Below are positions 41,129 through 53,405 of a stretch of DNA of 64,000 nucleotides, in pieces. Origin of the DNA: Pelodera strongyloides (taxonomy: Eukaryota > Nematoda > Chromadorea > Rhabditida > Rhabditidae); assembly GCA_036852015.1 (NCBI GenBank), contig JAANDG010000351.1, positions 62,001 through 126,000 of the forward strand. Reading direction: 5' to 3'. The notes beneath the pieces are model-generated. The model did not search any database and was not told where the DNA came from. It saw only the letters and a program-made list of their open reading frames with translations. The translations under genes were made by a program, and so were the position numbers. Numbering within the stretch: position 1 is the first letter of the stretch; every line of letters starts with the position of its first letter.

Positions 41129-42728
41129 AAATACAATTCCTATACATTATATTAGTATACACCGTAGAAACAGACAAATAAGGACAATAATGAATGTGAA
41201 TATTTAAGCTAGTACAGTAACCAAAAAAAATATGCAGGGTTATGTTTTGTGAAAAATACCACTAACATATAAGAAGAATTATGTCGTTATCTAAATGTGA
41301 TATTTCAGAAACAACAACACGTAGCTACAGAAAAACAATACGGATACACCTGACACATCAAGAGACTAACAAAAAGTAAACATCCTTACAAGTTTGTACT
41401 GTATTACTAATATAATTACAACATACAAAATACACTACCAAGCGCACAATAACTCGACTATAAATGAGTAAACATAATTGTAGTTTGTAGTGTTATTATC
41501 AACATACAGTACCATAATTAGAATATAAAAACACATTACCGAGCATATAACTCCAAATTTGGGAGGTGATCGCCGGGCGTCCACACCCAATAACACAGTA
41601 TTCAAATAGTGAAACGCGACGCGCTATGAGGTCAAGGAATGCTAGTTCGAGGGAAATTGAGAGAACCAGAGATGAACAGAGAAAAACAGAGAGGGTTAGA
41701 GATGAAAAGGAGAACCGTGAGAGGATACCAGACCGTACCATTCTCTAAGGTCGCATACCAAGGATATACGAGAGACAGGGCAGGAGGAGGAGAGAGTGAG
41801 AGATAAAGAGATAGAGACAGACACTACATGATACCTCCAAGGTGTACAAGGTAGTACACCTTGGGCCATATATCAATCAGTGGTAGGATATACCAAAAGA
41901 GGAGAATCCTGAGGGTACAAACTACAGTATGAGAATCAGAATACACACTTCAGTCAGACTACAACAAGTCTATGGAGTCTGTTGCGACTGTAAAACGTGG
42001 ACGTGTAGTAGTTGTGTTGGCTGTCTGTGCTGATATAAATTAGTTAGTGTAAATATATGTTAAGTGAGATAGATAATTAATCGATGGTAAGATCAGAAAC
42101 GACATTAAGGCCTAGGTCCTAACAATATGAAGATCTACCCACGTGAGCCTTAGACATAAGTGAGACTGCAAACAAGTTAGATATACCAAGCTATGGTGGC
42201 ATGGTTTTAGACAGTGGATCGTAGTACTTTGGTGTCAATACATCTAGGCGCTTAGCGAATCAACGCGGACAATCTACCGTAATCAGGCACAAAACAAGTT
42301 CTGTCGAACGATGAGAAGTCTCAATTTTTTTGAAAGTGACAAGTAGGGTGGGGGACATAGACTGACAAACTAACAGACAATACGGCCTTGGCATAGTGGC
42401 AGCAAAGAGCAACGAGTCGGAGGCGGACAGAGTACTACCAGACATCGAGAGTAGGATGGTACAACATTGTGCAGCACTTTTCGGGTAGAAATGAGCGTTA
42501 TGACACACGCACACACGCACACACGCACACACACAGACACACACATGCACACAGCATCTAGAAAATTATAGGACCCACATCAGCACAATTAACTTATTAG
42601 ATAATGATAACGAGGTCCAGTTTGCAATAGAGAGAGTGATACAGGACAATACCACGTTGTAGTAAAAAAATACTTATGTAAAATGAGTTTTCGTTTGGAA
42701 AGCAGGTTTCTTCCTAGTAAATAGTAAC
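41129..42728. other. non-coding DNA with (CA)n
   Basis: GA-rich stretch at 41640-41820; imperfect (CA)n at 42502-42550. Palindromic GGTGTACAAGG.AGTACACCTTGG at 41839-41863. No gene. Confidence 0.4.
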
Positions 42729-42879
42729 CATCCAGAGGCTGGAAGATCTTTTTGGGAGGTGGAGTAGTAGAGGACGGTGGGAGGTTCGCGGAACGCTCGC
42801 CACGTACCGGCGGACACAAATAGACGCGGTCACGACGACGCGTGGACGGATTTGGGGTGGAGCGGGACAGGAATAGAAT
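42729..42879 (-). CDS. candidate exon, 50 codons, basic and proline-rich
   Basis: Minus strand: acceptor GTGGATTCCAG preceded by a (CT)n tract, then an open frame SRSTPNPSTRRRDRVYLCPP followed by VRGERSANLPPSSTTPPPKK and IFQPLD, ending in phase 1 before GTTACT. Codon-like composition in AT-rich DNA and the downstream open extension suggest real coding. The phase-1 end would fit NLK exon 2; it could instead belong to an unrelated gene whose other exons I cannot see. Confidence 0.35.
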
Positions 42880-44649
42880 CTGGAATCCACGAAAAGAGAG
42901 AGAGAGAGAGAGAGAGATAAAGCGCTAGAAGTCATAGGCCACACGGCCACCTAGAACAATGAGACCCCGAAATAGAATATCTAGCAAAGGACTGGGGGAA
43001 AGAAGCAGGCCGAACTGTGGGCTGCACGCGGAGCTCCCAATTTCGTAACAGTGAAACAGCACCGACCCGCACGAGAGCGAAAACACCATATATGACCCTT
43101 TTTTGCGGAAAAACACTGTAAAGACCTAACGCCTGACTAGAACTCTAACTCCACAAGGCACACATAAAGTCTTATTGTAAACTCGCACCAGCTCTCTAGC
43201 AAAACATTGTAGATTGTAAACAAAAATATGGAACATATTATGATAAGGCGTTTCCCTCGTAAGCGCTAGGGACCAGTTAGACACCACAAATGCAATTTTA
43301 GAAAAGGTTAAATGTTTATTAGGCTCTTAGAAACAGCGCAACGCCATAAGAGAAGAACTATCTACAAAACGGTCGCTTGAGTTACTCACAGCTGAAAAAA
43401 ACTGGTAGTGCAAAGTCATCGTCAAATATTACGGACTGAAGAACGCCAAGAAATATCTACAACCAGAGGCCAAATTTCAAAAAAATAAAATCCACGGTAC
43501 TCCGAGACTCCGAGATATACTCAGAGCTGGAAAACCACATAAACGCAGAGTATAGTCGAGTTAAAGGTCGAAATGTAAACAATGAAGGGGTGGGCAGGCG
43601 AGCCTGGTGGCGCGCGCTCCTGGGCACAAGGGTGATGGTAGTACCGGGGGTATATGAAAGGGGTCAGCCAGCGTGCCCGCCCGAAAGACGTCTTTGACCA
43701 GCACCATCAACAAAACGCCCCGGGAAGAAGTACACAGAGAGTGGGAGAGATTGGGAGACGCTGAGATAGAGTGCATTCTAAAGTGCAGCTGCAGAACTTG
43801 AAAGAGTTCAGAGCGAGAGAGTAGACTAGAGAGAGACTAAGAGGGCAAGTGATACGTACACACGGCAAAAGTGCACCCGGATCAGCTGGTCGGAATGAAC
43901 GATAAAGGGTGAATATGAGTAATTTGCATATTATCTATAGGACGGAAATGGGCTTTACTGGAAAGTCATTAGTCCAGGTAACTTATTGCATTGAATTCAC
44001 ATCTAAAAAGCAGAAACAAAATAAAGCACATTATGCTTGCACAATACAGGCCTGCAAAATACAGAACCAAGCTCGAATGACACCCATCATTCGAGGGGGA
44101 AAACCCCAAGAACTTTGAACAGAGAGAGAGAGAGAGATGTCAAAGAGAGAACACCCGATTGTTGAAAGAGTAGAGAGAGCAGGAACGTAAAAAATTCAAG
44201 CATCTATAAGCCAGCACAATGAAAGCGATCTAAAACAATTCAAGAGGTGAATTATTAGTTGTTCGAGGAAATCGCTCTGCGGTTTCGAGTTTCGAAATCC
44301 CGCGACAGGAAAGAAATGAAGAAAATTTTCTGAAGACCATACATGGAAAACTATAGGAATCAGGTGTGATCTTTATATGTAGTAAAGGCAGGCACGTTTG
44401 CTTTCCTTATCACAGAGATTACTACTACACTTTGCTTGAGAGGGATTGAGAGCTGGAAGAGAAAAGGGTTGGAGAGAGGACAGATAGAGAGATGGAGAGA
44501 GAGAGATAGATGAAGAGAGAGGCAGAGAGAGAGGGGCAGTGAGAGGGTAGAGATGCAAACGATATACCTAAGGAAATTCCGGCATTAAAATCCAACCAAC
44601 TTCCTCAGAAAGCTGTCATTCACATGTACTATAGAAATCAGGTGTTCAA

Positions 44650-44681
<32 letters not shown>

Positions 44682-45589
44682 TGATGGATAGAGAGAGATG
44701 GATAGAGAGAGAGATAAAGAGAGAAGAGATGGATAGAGAGAGAAAAATCAACGAATGAAAGTCAGACTATCGTATGCGAAGACGTAAGAGAAAAGTGATC
44801 AGATCATCTTATTTATAACAGCTTATAATAGAAATATAGTTTTTCTCGTAAACAAGGATTGCGGTATAGACGAGGTTCATTTTCATTTACAATCTCAAAC
44901 TTGCAGAAAGAGAGTGAGAGAGAGAGATACAGAGAGAGCGAAATACAGAGGGAAAGGTATGAGAGAGAGAGAGAGAGTGGGACAGAGGGAAAGTTGAATT
45001 GTATATATGACGGACATTTGAATTTTATCGTAAAGCGTCAGCTTATAACGTAAGGGACATAGAGAGTGAATGAACGCTGTGAATTACAACGCGGTTGTGG
45101 CCCCGCGGGGAGACCCTTGAGACCCAAGGGATATTGGGTCGTATTTATGCAGCAAAGCGGGATTTACATGTTATTGTTTTAGCGTCAAACTTGATATGTT
45201 AATCTACTAGTGGCATGCATGATTAAGACACAAGACTGTAAATGTGGTAAGGTCTAAAAACAGTTATTTGAGAAGTCTGAATTATATAATTTATAAACTA
45301 CTAAGGAGAATACTCTAGAGATACAGTATTCTACAAATAGACTAGAATAAGCAACACCCCGGTTTGCCAACTATTAATCTACCTTATAAACCTAAACCTG
45401 CGTTTCCTACTGTACTGCCAAAGGTAGCAGATGGCGCAAAAATTTCCCCATAATCCGCTTTGAAATGTATTCGTAAACGTAAACCGTAAACCTTGATGAA
45501 ACCACCTGGTCAACATGAATCAAAATGTGTCGTGTGATTGCTATTGTTTCAGGTCATGTATGTGTGTTTCTTTGGTAAGGCGCTGGTAA
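42880..45589. other. repeat-rich non-coding DNA
   Basis: (GA)n tracts at 42895-42918, 44455-44545, 44650-44752 and 44905-44990. A minus-strand frame at 43561-43776 is moderately GC-rich but has no recognised motif or convincing splice sites. Confidence 0.4.
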
Positions 45590-45800
45590 GCGATGAATGT
45601 CAGCTATCCGGTGGCGAGTACCGGGGCGCGGTTGAGGGGCCAGGTGCTAGCGCGGGTGCTAGTGCGCGGGCCACACCGGTACGAAGGCGCCAACGGTGCG
45701 GTCTCCGCTGCCGGTGTGTCACCGTTGGGTACGACCTTCGCCTGCGCGCTCCCGGGACTCGCGCGCGCAAAAAAATTGCGCAAAAACACCCTCCCTGGAA
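45590..45800. other. GC-rich patch
   Basis: About 200 bases of markedly higher GC with repeated GGTGCTAGCGCGG/GGTGCTAGTGCGCGG; open on both strands. Could be a promoter-like region or decayed element. Confidence 0.35.
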
Positions 45801-45847
45801 TAGCCACATTTGAGCAAGAGATTTTTGTTGGGGAATCTTGGATTTAG

Positions 45848-46064
45848 TGATGAAAGAGAATGGTACGAGATTATATGTGCGAGTATGGTGAAACAATTTG
45901 AATTAAGAATAATTCCCGAGGTTTGTAAGGGTAATCAAAACAATTTTACCAAAAAAGGTTGTCTAGTATTATGGAACGGTGTTACTTGCAAGAAAATCTA
46001 TGTTACGAAAATACAGTATCGAAAATTAATGAGTTGCGGAGCATCGGAAGCATTAGTACTTCAG
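45848..46064 (+). CDS. possible exon on the + strand
   Basis: From an acceptor-like GGATTTAG to CAG followed by GTAAGG, open through about 72 codons (SDEREWYEIICASMVKQF and on to MSCGASEALVLQ). AT-rich codons, no recognised domain. The open frame is longer than chance alone makes likely but there are many such frames in the window. Confidence 0.2.
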
Positions 46065-46412
46065 GTAAGGGAAAGAGCTCACAGTCAGTATAATACAGAA
46101 CAGAGCCTGGCCATTTAAAACAAGGACAATTTGGGTTAGAGTTAGAATTACCAGCACCAAACGAGCAACTTGAGTTGAGTATGCAAAACTAAAGTAAAAG
46201 CTTGTTTGGAATTATTATAGATAACGGATTACCGTACCTTAATCTACTATGGTGAAGACAATTTAGGTAGGATAATAATTTAGGTATTTAGGAGGTAAAA
46301 TAAGGAAAAACAAAGAAACATAGGGTAAAATAATAAGTCTCGATATGGGCGTCTGACAGAGTCTACTGTGGAACTAAAACGTCAATTTCAAAGGTATTAT
46401 TACAAGAGAGAA

Positions 46413-46634
46413 ACGGTAGAGAGAGTGTGCTGGAGAGAAAAAGACGATAGAGAGACGAAGAGAGAGAGAGAGAGAGAGAGACTGGTACCACTGTTGCACT
46501 TTTCGGGTAAATCCGCGCGGCACTGAACAGAACGGGGAAGGTATGCATATCAACCTGTACTTGCAAGCAAAGAGGGAGATATATAAAGAGAGGGAGAGAG
46601 AGAGAGAGAGAGAGAGAGAAGGAGAGAGAGAAAC
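46413..46634 (+). repeat. clustered (GA)n tracts
   Basis: GA-rich stretches at 46413-46482 and 46588-46634. Confidence 0.8.
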
Positions 46635-46762
46635 GAAGTACATGAGTAAAGGGTCAGTCTCGCGATACGAACCTACCACGACCAAGTACCAAGTTTCATC
46701 ATGCATCTTGTAGACCGAGAAAGCTTACACATTGGTACCAGCCTCCCTCGAACTCCTCCTCT

Positions 46763-46862
46763 ACTCTCTCTCTCTCTCATCTCTCTCCAACTCTTTCTCC
46801 CCCCCCCTCTCTCCCCTCTCTCCAACTCTTTCTCCCTCTCTCTCTCTCTTCTCTCTCCAAGT
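46763..46862 (+). repeat. (CT)n tract with duplicated CTCCAACTCTTTCTCC
   Basis: Pyrimidine tract in which a CTCTCCAACTCTTTCTCC unit occurs twice. Confidence 0.8.
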
Positions 46863-47137
46863 CTAGTCTCTTATTATTTTTAATGGTCGGATGTTCGGAT
46901 CATATTTATGGTATCTCTGAACAACGAATGTCTCTGAACAAGTAGTTCGTCGTAAACGTGGTAAAAGATTGAGTTTCTCTTTCACTTTCGTTTTCAGTTT
47001 CTTATGCACTTTCATTTACTTGAAGGGTGTTCAGAACATTGGAATCAAACAATTAACGCTGCAAGGGATTCTATTTGTTCACAGGGAAAGTGCACGAGAG
47101 TGTGAAGGCTCACAAGGGAATTTCCGCCGGAATGACT

Positions 47138-47141
<4 letters not shown>

Positions 47142-47187
<46 letters not shown>

Positions 47188-47190
47188 GAG
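47142..47190 (+). repeat. (GA)n microsatellite
   Basis: Nearly pure, about 48 bases. Confidence 0.85.
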
Positions 47191-47355
47191 CTGATTGAAA
47201 GTCCAAAGCGACGAGGGCTGCAAAAAGTGCAAATATTATAAGGCTTGATCCGGTTGAACAGAGGCCACTAAAAATGGTGAAGGCTAGATATAGGAATCAG
47301 TCAAAATATAAATTAGGGGATGTGAAAGTGAACAAGAAAAGAAATAGAGTATATA

Positions 47356-48189
47356 CAGTGCGCGTCATAAGTATCCGGGCACCCCCAAATCTAGTACTAA
47401 AAAGCACTTTTTGGGAAAATCAACCATCCTACCAAATCGGGGATGGCCAAAAACCTAGTGACAAAAAAATTCAGCAAAAAATCAGAAGTTTCAGGCAAAT
47501 TAGGGACAATTAGGGTACGAAACCCCAAAAAACGCGCGTCATAAGTATTGAGGCAGGGGCGAAAAAATGTGTTTCTACAAGGTCTAACGCAACCACTAAA
47601 ATCAAGAATGCCCTCAAACCAAAACAGGATGATTTTCAACATAAATAGTATTTTTTTCTTTAAATTATATTAATTTTAATTGTCCCACATGTAAGTAAAA
47701 AAACTGAAATCCAGATTCCGCAAAAACCACCCACATCATCTTGTAGATCTTTTCATGGCGAGAATTTCTGTAAAAAAATTATAATTTTAGGCGTACTCCG
47801 AAGGACGGTACGGCGTCTTGAAGTTAGGCAATTGCGAAGCTTAGTTTAAGGGGTACGCTAGGGATCAAAACAGCTCATTCGAGCGCACTTCAAGACGCCG
47901 TAACTTCCTTCGGAGTACGCCTAAAATTATAATTTTTTTACAGAAATTCTCGCCATGAAAAGATCTACAAGCCCATATAAATGGTTTGTGCGAGCTCTGG
48001 ATTTCATTTTTTGACTTACAATTTGGCGTCATTAAAATTAATATAATTAAATAATTTTTTTATTCTTTTTGCTGAAAATCATTTTGTTTGGGTTTTTGGC
48101 GATGCTTGATTTAGTGGTTGCATTAGATTTCCTCCAAACCTAGTAGAAACACGATTTTTTGGGTGCCCGTATACATATGCGCTGCACTG
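47356..48189. mobile_element. non-autonomous Tc1/mariner-type element, 834 bp, TA target duplication
   Basis: TA at 47354-47355 and 48190-48191. The left end CAGTGCGCGTCATAAGTATC and the right end (reverse complement CAGTGCAGCGCATATGTATA) are terminal inverted repeats that continue into CGGGCACCC. Inside, 47741-47805 and 47906-47970 are nearly perfect inverted arms of about 65 bases. A second GCGCGTCATAAGTAT copy lies at 47534. No transposase ORF; presumably moved in trans. Confidence 0.8.
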
Positions 48190-48401
48190 TACATGGACGA
48201 ATCTGGATTTGTGCATTTTACACTACACTATATTGATTCCTCGTGAGCCTCTCTTTACTACTGTAAGGGAAACTGTCGGTATGTAGGAATATAGGCAGTA
48301 TAGTTGATCACGATATGGTTTCTTCTCATAATAAAAAAGCAGACATTTCGGGATTTGTCGTCTTGTTGGACAGTACATAGTACACTCAACTCTGCACAAG
48401 C

Positions 48402-48583
48402 TTAAAGCGAGATACCACCCGGTTTTTCAAACACATCGTGGACCACTGAATTCTTACGTATTTATGCAAAGTTGCTCGAATTTAGCTCGATTTTTTATTA
48501 TAATTTATGTTCATTTGCATAAGCTGCATAAGAATGCTGGTGCACTTGATATGTTTCAAAAAACGGCCGGCATTTCGCTTTAA
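48402..48583 (-). repeat. TTAA MITE family B, copy at 48.4 kb
   Basis: TTAA at 48402-48405 and 48580-48583; AGCGAGATACCACCCGG and CGGCCGGCATTTCGCT ends; interior in reverse orientation (GTTCATTTGCATAAGCTGCA). Confidence 0.8.
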
Positions 48584-48718
48584 AATAGTGGCGAAGTGCA
48601 AGTTTGTAAAAGTAAAGTGAAATTCCCTGTGATGACGTTAGAGCAAAATAAGAAATTGGATACGGTCGAAGATAGTAGGAGAGACTAGAGATGTAGACAG
48701 TTTTGAGAGGCGTAGGGA

Positions 48719-49055
48719 TGCAGAGAGAGAGAGAGAGAGAGAGACTGTTTTCTACAGTAAGTCTAAGAGAAACTAGAGGTGCAGAGGTAGAGAGTTTGCT
48801 ATAAGTAGCCGACAAGAAAGACCAGAGATGCAGAGAGGACCTGCTAGTTGGCCATCTAGAGTGTGAACTTGTGAACCACACTGTTGGACAGCGGGTTTCT
48901 GATGGACAAACATTCTTTGTCACGATTGTAGAAGAGACGCTGAGAAGAAGAGAGAAATAAAGAGAGACAGAGAGAGAGACAGGGAGAGACAGGGAGAGAG
49001 AGGGGGGGGAGAGAGAGAGAGGGAGAGAGAGAGAGATTGAGAGATAGAGAGAGAC
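48719..49055 (+). repeat. (GA)n tracts
   Basis: GA-rich at 48719-48747 and 48935-49055, the second including a GGGGGGGG run. Confidence 0.8.
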
Positions 49056-50837
49056 CCATTGATTTAACAAATTCGTATCTATATAATTCGACCACCCAGT
49101 CAGTCACAGCAAGAAAAGAACACGTTAGAAGAAGCTGGATTATATCCGCATGAAAGATATATAAGTACGCGAACGTACTAACGACGATTTTACGACCACC
49201 CATGGGAGCCCGCTCTTTTCTTATAATATCCTTCATTGAAAAAGAGTATATAGCCGGACTCGAAGAATTTTAATTTAGACAAGAATTTTTGAAAAAGCTG
49301 AGTTTTACTGAATTCAAAAGTATAATATGTCCACGTCCAGCCTGAGATTTTACTAGGTATAAAGACTGGGGCACAGGGAAAGTTTCAGAATAAAGGCTTA
49401 GGCCCATGTAAGACGCAGACACGACTAAACATAGGTATTTCTCGCATAAAATTCGGTCTTTAGCTCTCTCTCACGGTCTTTAACCCATGAAATGTCAACA
49501 ATACTCAATCGAATAGAGCTATATATAGCGTTCGTATAGACTAAAGCGCACAATATGCTTTCCTAAAAGGTGTGGAGTTGGGTTGGTTGACACTAGGGCC
49601 AAAAAGGACCCAGGAAGCAATAATAATAATACTTGGGTCTTAAGTCGAGTTGGGCCATGGGACATAAACAAACACACGTTAATAATTAAGAAAGTCTGTT
49701 AGGGGTGTCAGTGTCCCAGTGTATTTCTGGTAGAATAGATGGACGGCTATATAAGCTATTGTTCAAATAATAAGAGGAGGGTTAAAGCGTTAAAGGGTCT
49801 GAAAAATGAACATATATTTGTTATTTCTTTATGATTTCCCTAAGGGGTGATTGGTACAATATCTACAAGGTAAACTTAGGCAAATTATAAAGAAATAATA
49901 AATATAGGCTCATTTTCGTGTGCCCTACTCTTTAAGGGATTTTTTGTAAGAATAGGAATTCTTGACAGAAATAGAAAGGCAAATAAAATACTAAAGGTCA
50001 AGCCCAAGATAAAAGTTATTCGGTATTTTTGTGAGAACACTGCGGCATTCGGAAAGAGTAACTGTGTAACCAGTGCCTGAAGTACACGGTCAGCTGCCTG
50101 CTTTATTTTCACAAAACACTATTCCTAGGAATTAAATTGACACATCGAAGTTCACATTGGTAGTACTTCTTCTAATTAGTTGAAAAGCAATTGGGCTAAA
50201 TTAGCATTAGTCAAATAGCGTGGGCTTTTAAATAAATGTTGTTCATGAGGAATATTAAATCCTTTTTGATCTATAAATTCATAAATTCTAAGAAAATTAT
50301 AAGAATTGAATTCTAATATTAAAAAAATTACTCCAGACAACTTCTTCTACTATACGAGATTAAACGGATCAAAAAGAATAATAATATGAGCTTAATTCCA
50401 CCCTCGCCTAGCTTAGGATTATTACCAAGAAATAATCGTATTTAATGAAAAAGAAAGCCAATTATTCGGCAATTTATTGGAATATGAATAAGTTTCCATT
50501 GGATGGAAAGTGTAGTAATTAGTCTGGAATTCTGGAACAACACCAACTTAGGCTTAGGTTAGGCTTAGTCAAGTTTCAGACAACTCGCTGAAACAATGGA
50601 GAACAATTGATTGTATTGCTTATTGTTACTTTTCATGATCATCGGTGTATTATGAGCAAAATAATGAAACAGCAACAAAGAACACGAAAATACGATATGA
50701 AAAAAAAAGGAAATCAAGAAAATGGAATTACCATAGGTCCTATTGTTAAGGCGACTAAATTTATTACAGTATAACGAGATAGTTATCCAAACTACAAACT
50801 ACACAGAAATTACAAAAAATATAGAAAAGTACAGTAC
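49056..50837. other. AT-rich non-coding DNA
   Basis: No supported gene. A minus-strand frame near 49990-50112 (KIKQAADRVLQALVTQLL) is suggestive but lacks clear borders. Confidence 0.35.
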
Positions 50838-50924
50838 CTGTACTAATTGCACGTGACTGCTGAGGACCCTGCGGTGCGACACCGTGGTGGTACGGTGCTG
50901 TGGGGTTTCCCTCGTTCATTGCAC
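50838..50924 (-). CDS. NLK: candidate alternative first coding exon of NLK (ATG at 50919)
   Basis: Minus strand: acceptor TATCTAG, then GTGCA and an ATG in good context, 27 codons (MNEGNPTAPYHHGVAPQG and PQQSRAIST), ending in phase 1 before GTACTG. An acceptor five bases before an ATG is typical of a trans-spliced nematode start. The phase exactly fits NLK exon 2 and the Gly/Pro/His/Gln composition resembles NLK N termini. It would imply an intron of about 19.7 kb. No other gene on this strand is visible that could own it. Confidence 0.4.
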
Positions 50925-50950
50925 CTAGATAAGGATATAAATTCAGTTGT

Positions 50951-51128
50951 TTAAAGCGAAATACCGGCCGGTTTTTGAAACGCATCTTCAACTGAATTCT
51001 CACATATTTATGCTAATTTACACGGATTTAATCGATTTTTTCTTCTAAATTATGTTCATTTGCATAAGCTGCATAATAATGCTGGTGTATTCTAGATGTT
51101 TCAAAAACCGGTCGTTATTTCGCTTTAA
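50951..51128 (-). repeat. TTAA MITE family B, copy at 51 kb
   Basis: TTAA at 50951-50954 and 51125-51128, ends AGCGAAATACCGGCCGG and ACCGGTCGTTATTTCGCT. It lies only 26 bases upstream of the candidate exon. Confidence 0.82.
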
Positions 51129-51273
51129 AGTTCAGTTTCAGTTTGGTTCATTTCACGTATCTGTTCTTGCGCGTGACTTGTGTTCTTACTGTTTGCTTTC
51201 CTTGAATCTATTGGTATAGGGATTGGTTTTCATTTTTATTGTTATATTTCATTTATATAAAAGATCTCCTTCA

Positions 51274-51405
51274 GAGGCCATATTCACCACTCGGATTCCC
51301 TCGGGGAAATATTCCCTGGTGACAGAAAATACCGCTCAAAAATGAGACACCCAGAGAAAAAGACGGGGAATTCCCCATGGGGAATTGAGTGGTGAATATG
51401 GCCTC
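51274..51405. repeat. fold-back element, 132 bp
   Basis: GAGGCCATATTCACCACT (51274-51291) is the exact reverse complement of 51388-51405; GGGGAA/TTCCCC words fill the loop. Confidence 0.75.
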
Positions 51406-51712
51406 CGGTTATTAAAATCACTAAAAACTTATCATTAAAAACCTCACCGGTGTAATTATTCTTCCTCCCCATGCAGGAAAGGATTCCCAATGATACGGGG
51501 GAATCTTTCCCAGAGTTGGAGATTGGAAAAGAAGAATGAGGGGAACCTGGAATTACATTGAAGTAATAAAAATAAATATTAATAATAAACACAAATAAAT
51601 AAATAAATAAATACGGAGGAAGGTTGCTTACATTGTCCTTTCCTAATAAAATGAGCAAGGTCAAGCATAACAAAGGCGAAAACGGGACAAAACTTGGCGA
51701 AGAAAAGTGTCT

Positions 51713-51881
51713 TTCAAGCGACATAACTGCCTGTTTTTGAAAATTAATTTGGACAAATGCATTCCTTTATGTTGTATGCAAAACAGTATAATTAGAATAA
51801 AAAATCCTGCAGTATCGCGAAGTCATTTGCGTACACGAAACCCAACATACGTTTTAAAAACGGGATGTTGCACTGCTTTAA
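51713..51881. repeat. diverged TTAA MITE family B copy
   Basis: AAGCGACATAACTGCCTGTTTTTGA at the left, ACTGCTTTAA at the right, and interior AGTATAATTAGAATAAAAAATC match the family loosely. Confidence 0.5.
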
Positions 51882-52392
51882 AGTTTAAACGGGACTCTGG
51901 CTCACGTAAAAGGCTACGTAAAAAATTTTCCGTAAGAAAACAACGGGATTAATTTCGGAAATTTTTTTTCGTCTCTACGTTCATATGTTATTTTGGCGTG
52001 CTAATCATGTTACCATATTTACAATTTGTTGTTTTTAATATTTAGCAATAGAAAAATAACACTCGAACTTTTATTGCATAATATATTATTTTGGGTTTTT
52101 CGTGCACGATAAGGAGTTAACCATTTAGCTTGAGTCACTAAGTGCCTAAAGATTGAACCATAGAATTTCCCAGCCATTTCTTACAAAAAAATCAAATCAT
52201 ATTTTTCGTGGGCCTGGTCCCGTCAGTTTTGAAAAGTTATACGGTCGAAATCAGAACAAATATGTAAGGGGAATACCACTAAATTGACAATAAATTTACA
52301 CAATCAATAGTCAAAAGTGATAGAGATGGTGAAAAGAGCAGGAAGGTAGTTAGAAAAATGGGAGAGAACGAGAGATAGAGAGAAAAGAAGAA

Positions 52393-52444
<52 letters not shown>

Positions 52445-53336
52445 AGTAGTCGCCTTCTAGTGATTCATTTTTTGGAGGGAAATGTTTTCACCGGCGGAAA
52501 GCTTGCACACCTTAATATTAGTAATGAACAAGTGTAAAGTAGAGCGTGTCCGTAATACTTACGGAGTTGCACAGGGGTTTATTTTCGTGTTTACCCTAAG
52601 TTACTTGAATGGTCTAATAATTCGTAACTAACGACAGAGTCGGCAGAGAGTCACTTCATACCAACTGTAACATGGTCTATCTACATAATATTTATATATC
52701 GTAACCGAAAAGCGCCCCAAGCGCTCTAGAAGACTCGTGGATAAAACGTGGTTGAATCTATGCAACCGGTAGTCATTTAACAACGATTTGACACCGGTAA
52801 ACACTAAAGGTCTAAAGGTAGAAAGGTAACACAATGCAAAAAGTATAGATAAAGCACCTAAGGACATAAAGAAGTGACACTACTTCGATACTATTTGGGT
52901 ACCGCTGCATTTGCTTATTAGTAAACCTCAATAACGCCTACGGCCTACTTACGTACACACCATTGAATAGCTGACTGACAGTCAAAAGTTCAAAAGTCTG
53001 TAAGATATCGTCACGGTTGACGCCATGTAACGCAAAACATAAATACGTAATATTATTGAAATGTCGCATGCAATTATGTACTACAAACGTGGGCTTTGAC
53101 GTAGGTTCAGAAAAAACGAGAGTCTATTGAATCAGAGGAGAGTTACAAGATGAATAAACAAGAAATAGTATGGCAGCAGTGAGACGCAGGATGAAAAGGA
53201 GAAGAAATATCACGAAATCTTCGGAGACCTATAGATCAGATAATGTATTCTAAAAGGCGTAAGTTGGTCTCGCTGCTTCCTGCGTACACGAGCATCAAAA
53301 CATATTCTAAAGTTAAATGTGAATTTTTTCTATGTC
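51882..53336. other. non-coding DNA with a (GA)n tract
   Basis: (GA)n at 52370-52447. An 80-codon minus-strand frame at 52628-52867 has a proper stop but no motif. Nothing else recognised. Confidence 0.35.
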
Positions 53337-53405
53337 TATAAAGCGAAACTGGCCGGTTTTTGAAACACCGAGTGCACCAGAATACATATGCACCCCCCCC
53401 CCCCC
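53337..53405 (+). repeat. TTAA MITE family B, truncated at a C13 run
   Basis: AAAGCGAAACTGGCCGGTTTTTG start, then CACCAGAATACATATGCA and 13 C (53393-53405), after which family sequence is lost. Confidence 0.7.

Noticed and set aside
52628..52867. 80-codon minus-strand ORF
   Set aside because: Plausible residue mix but no ATG, no domain and no clear acceptor; indistinguishable from chance in a window this size.
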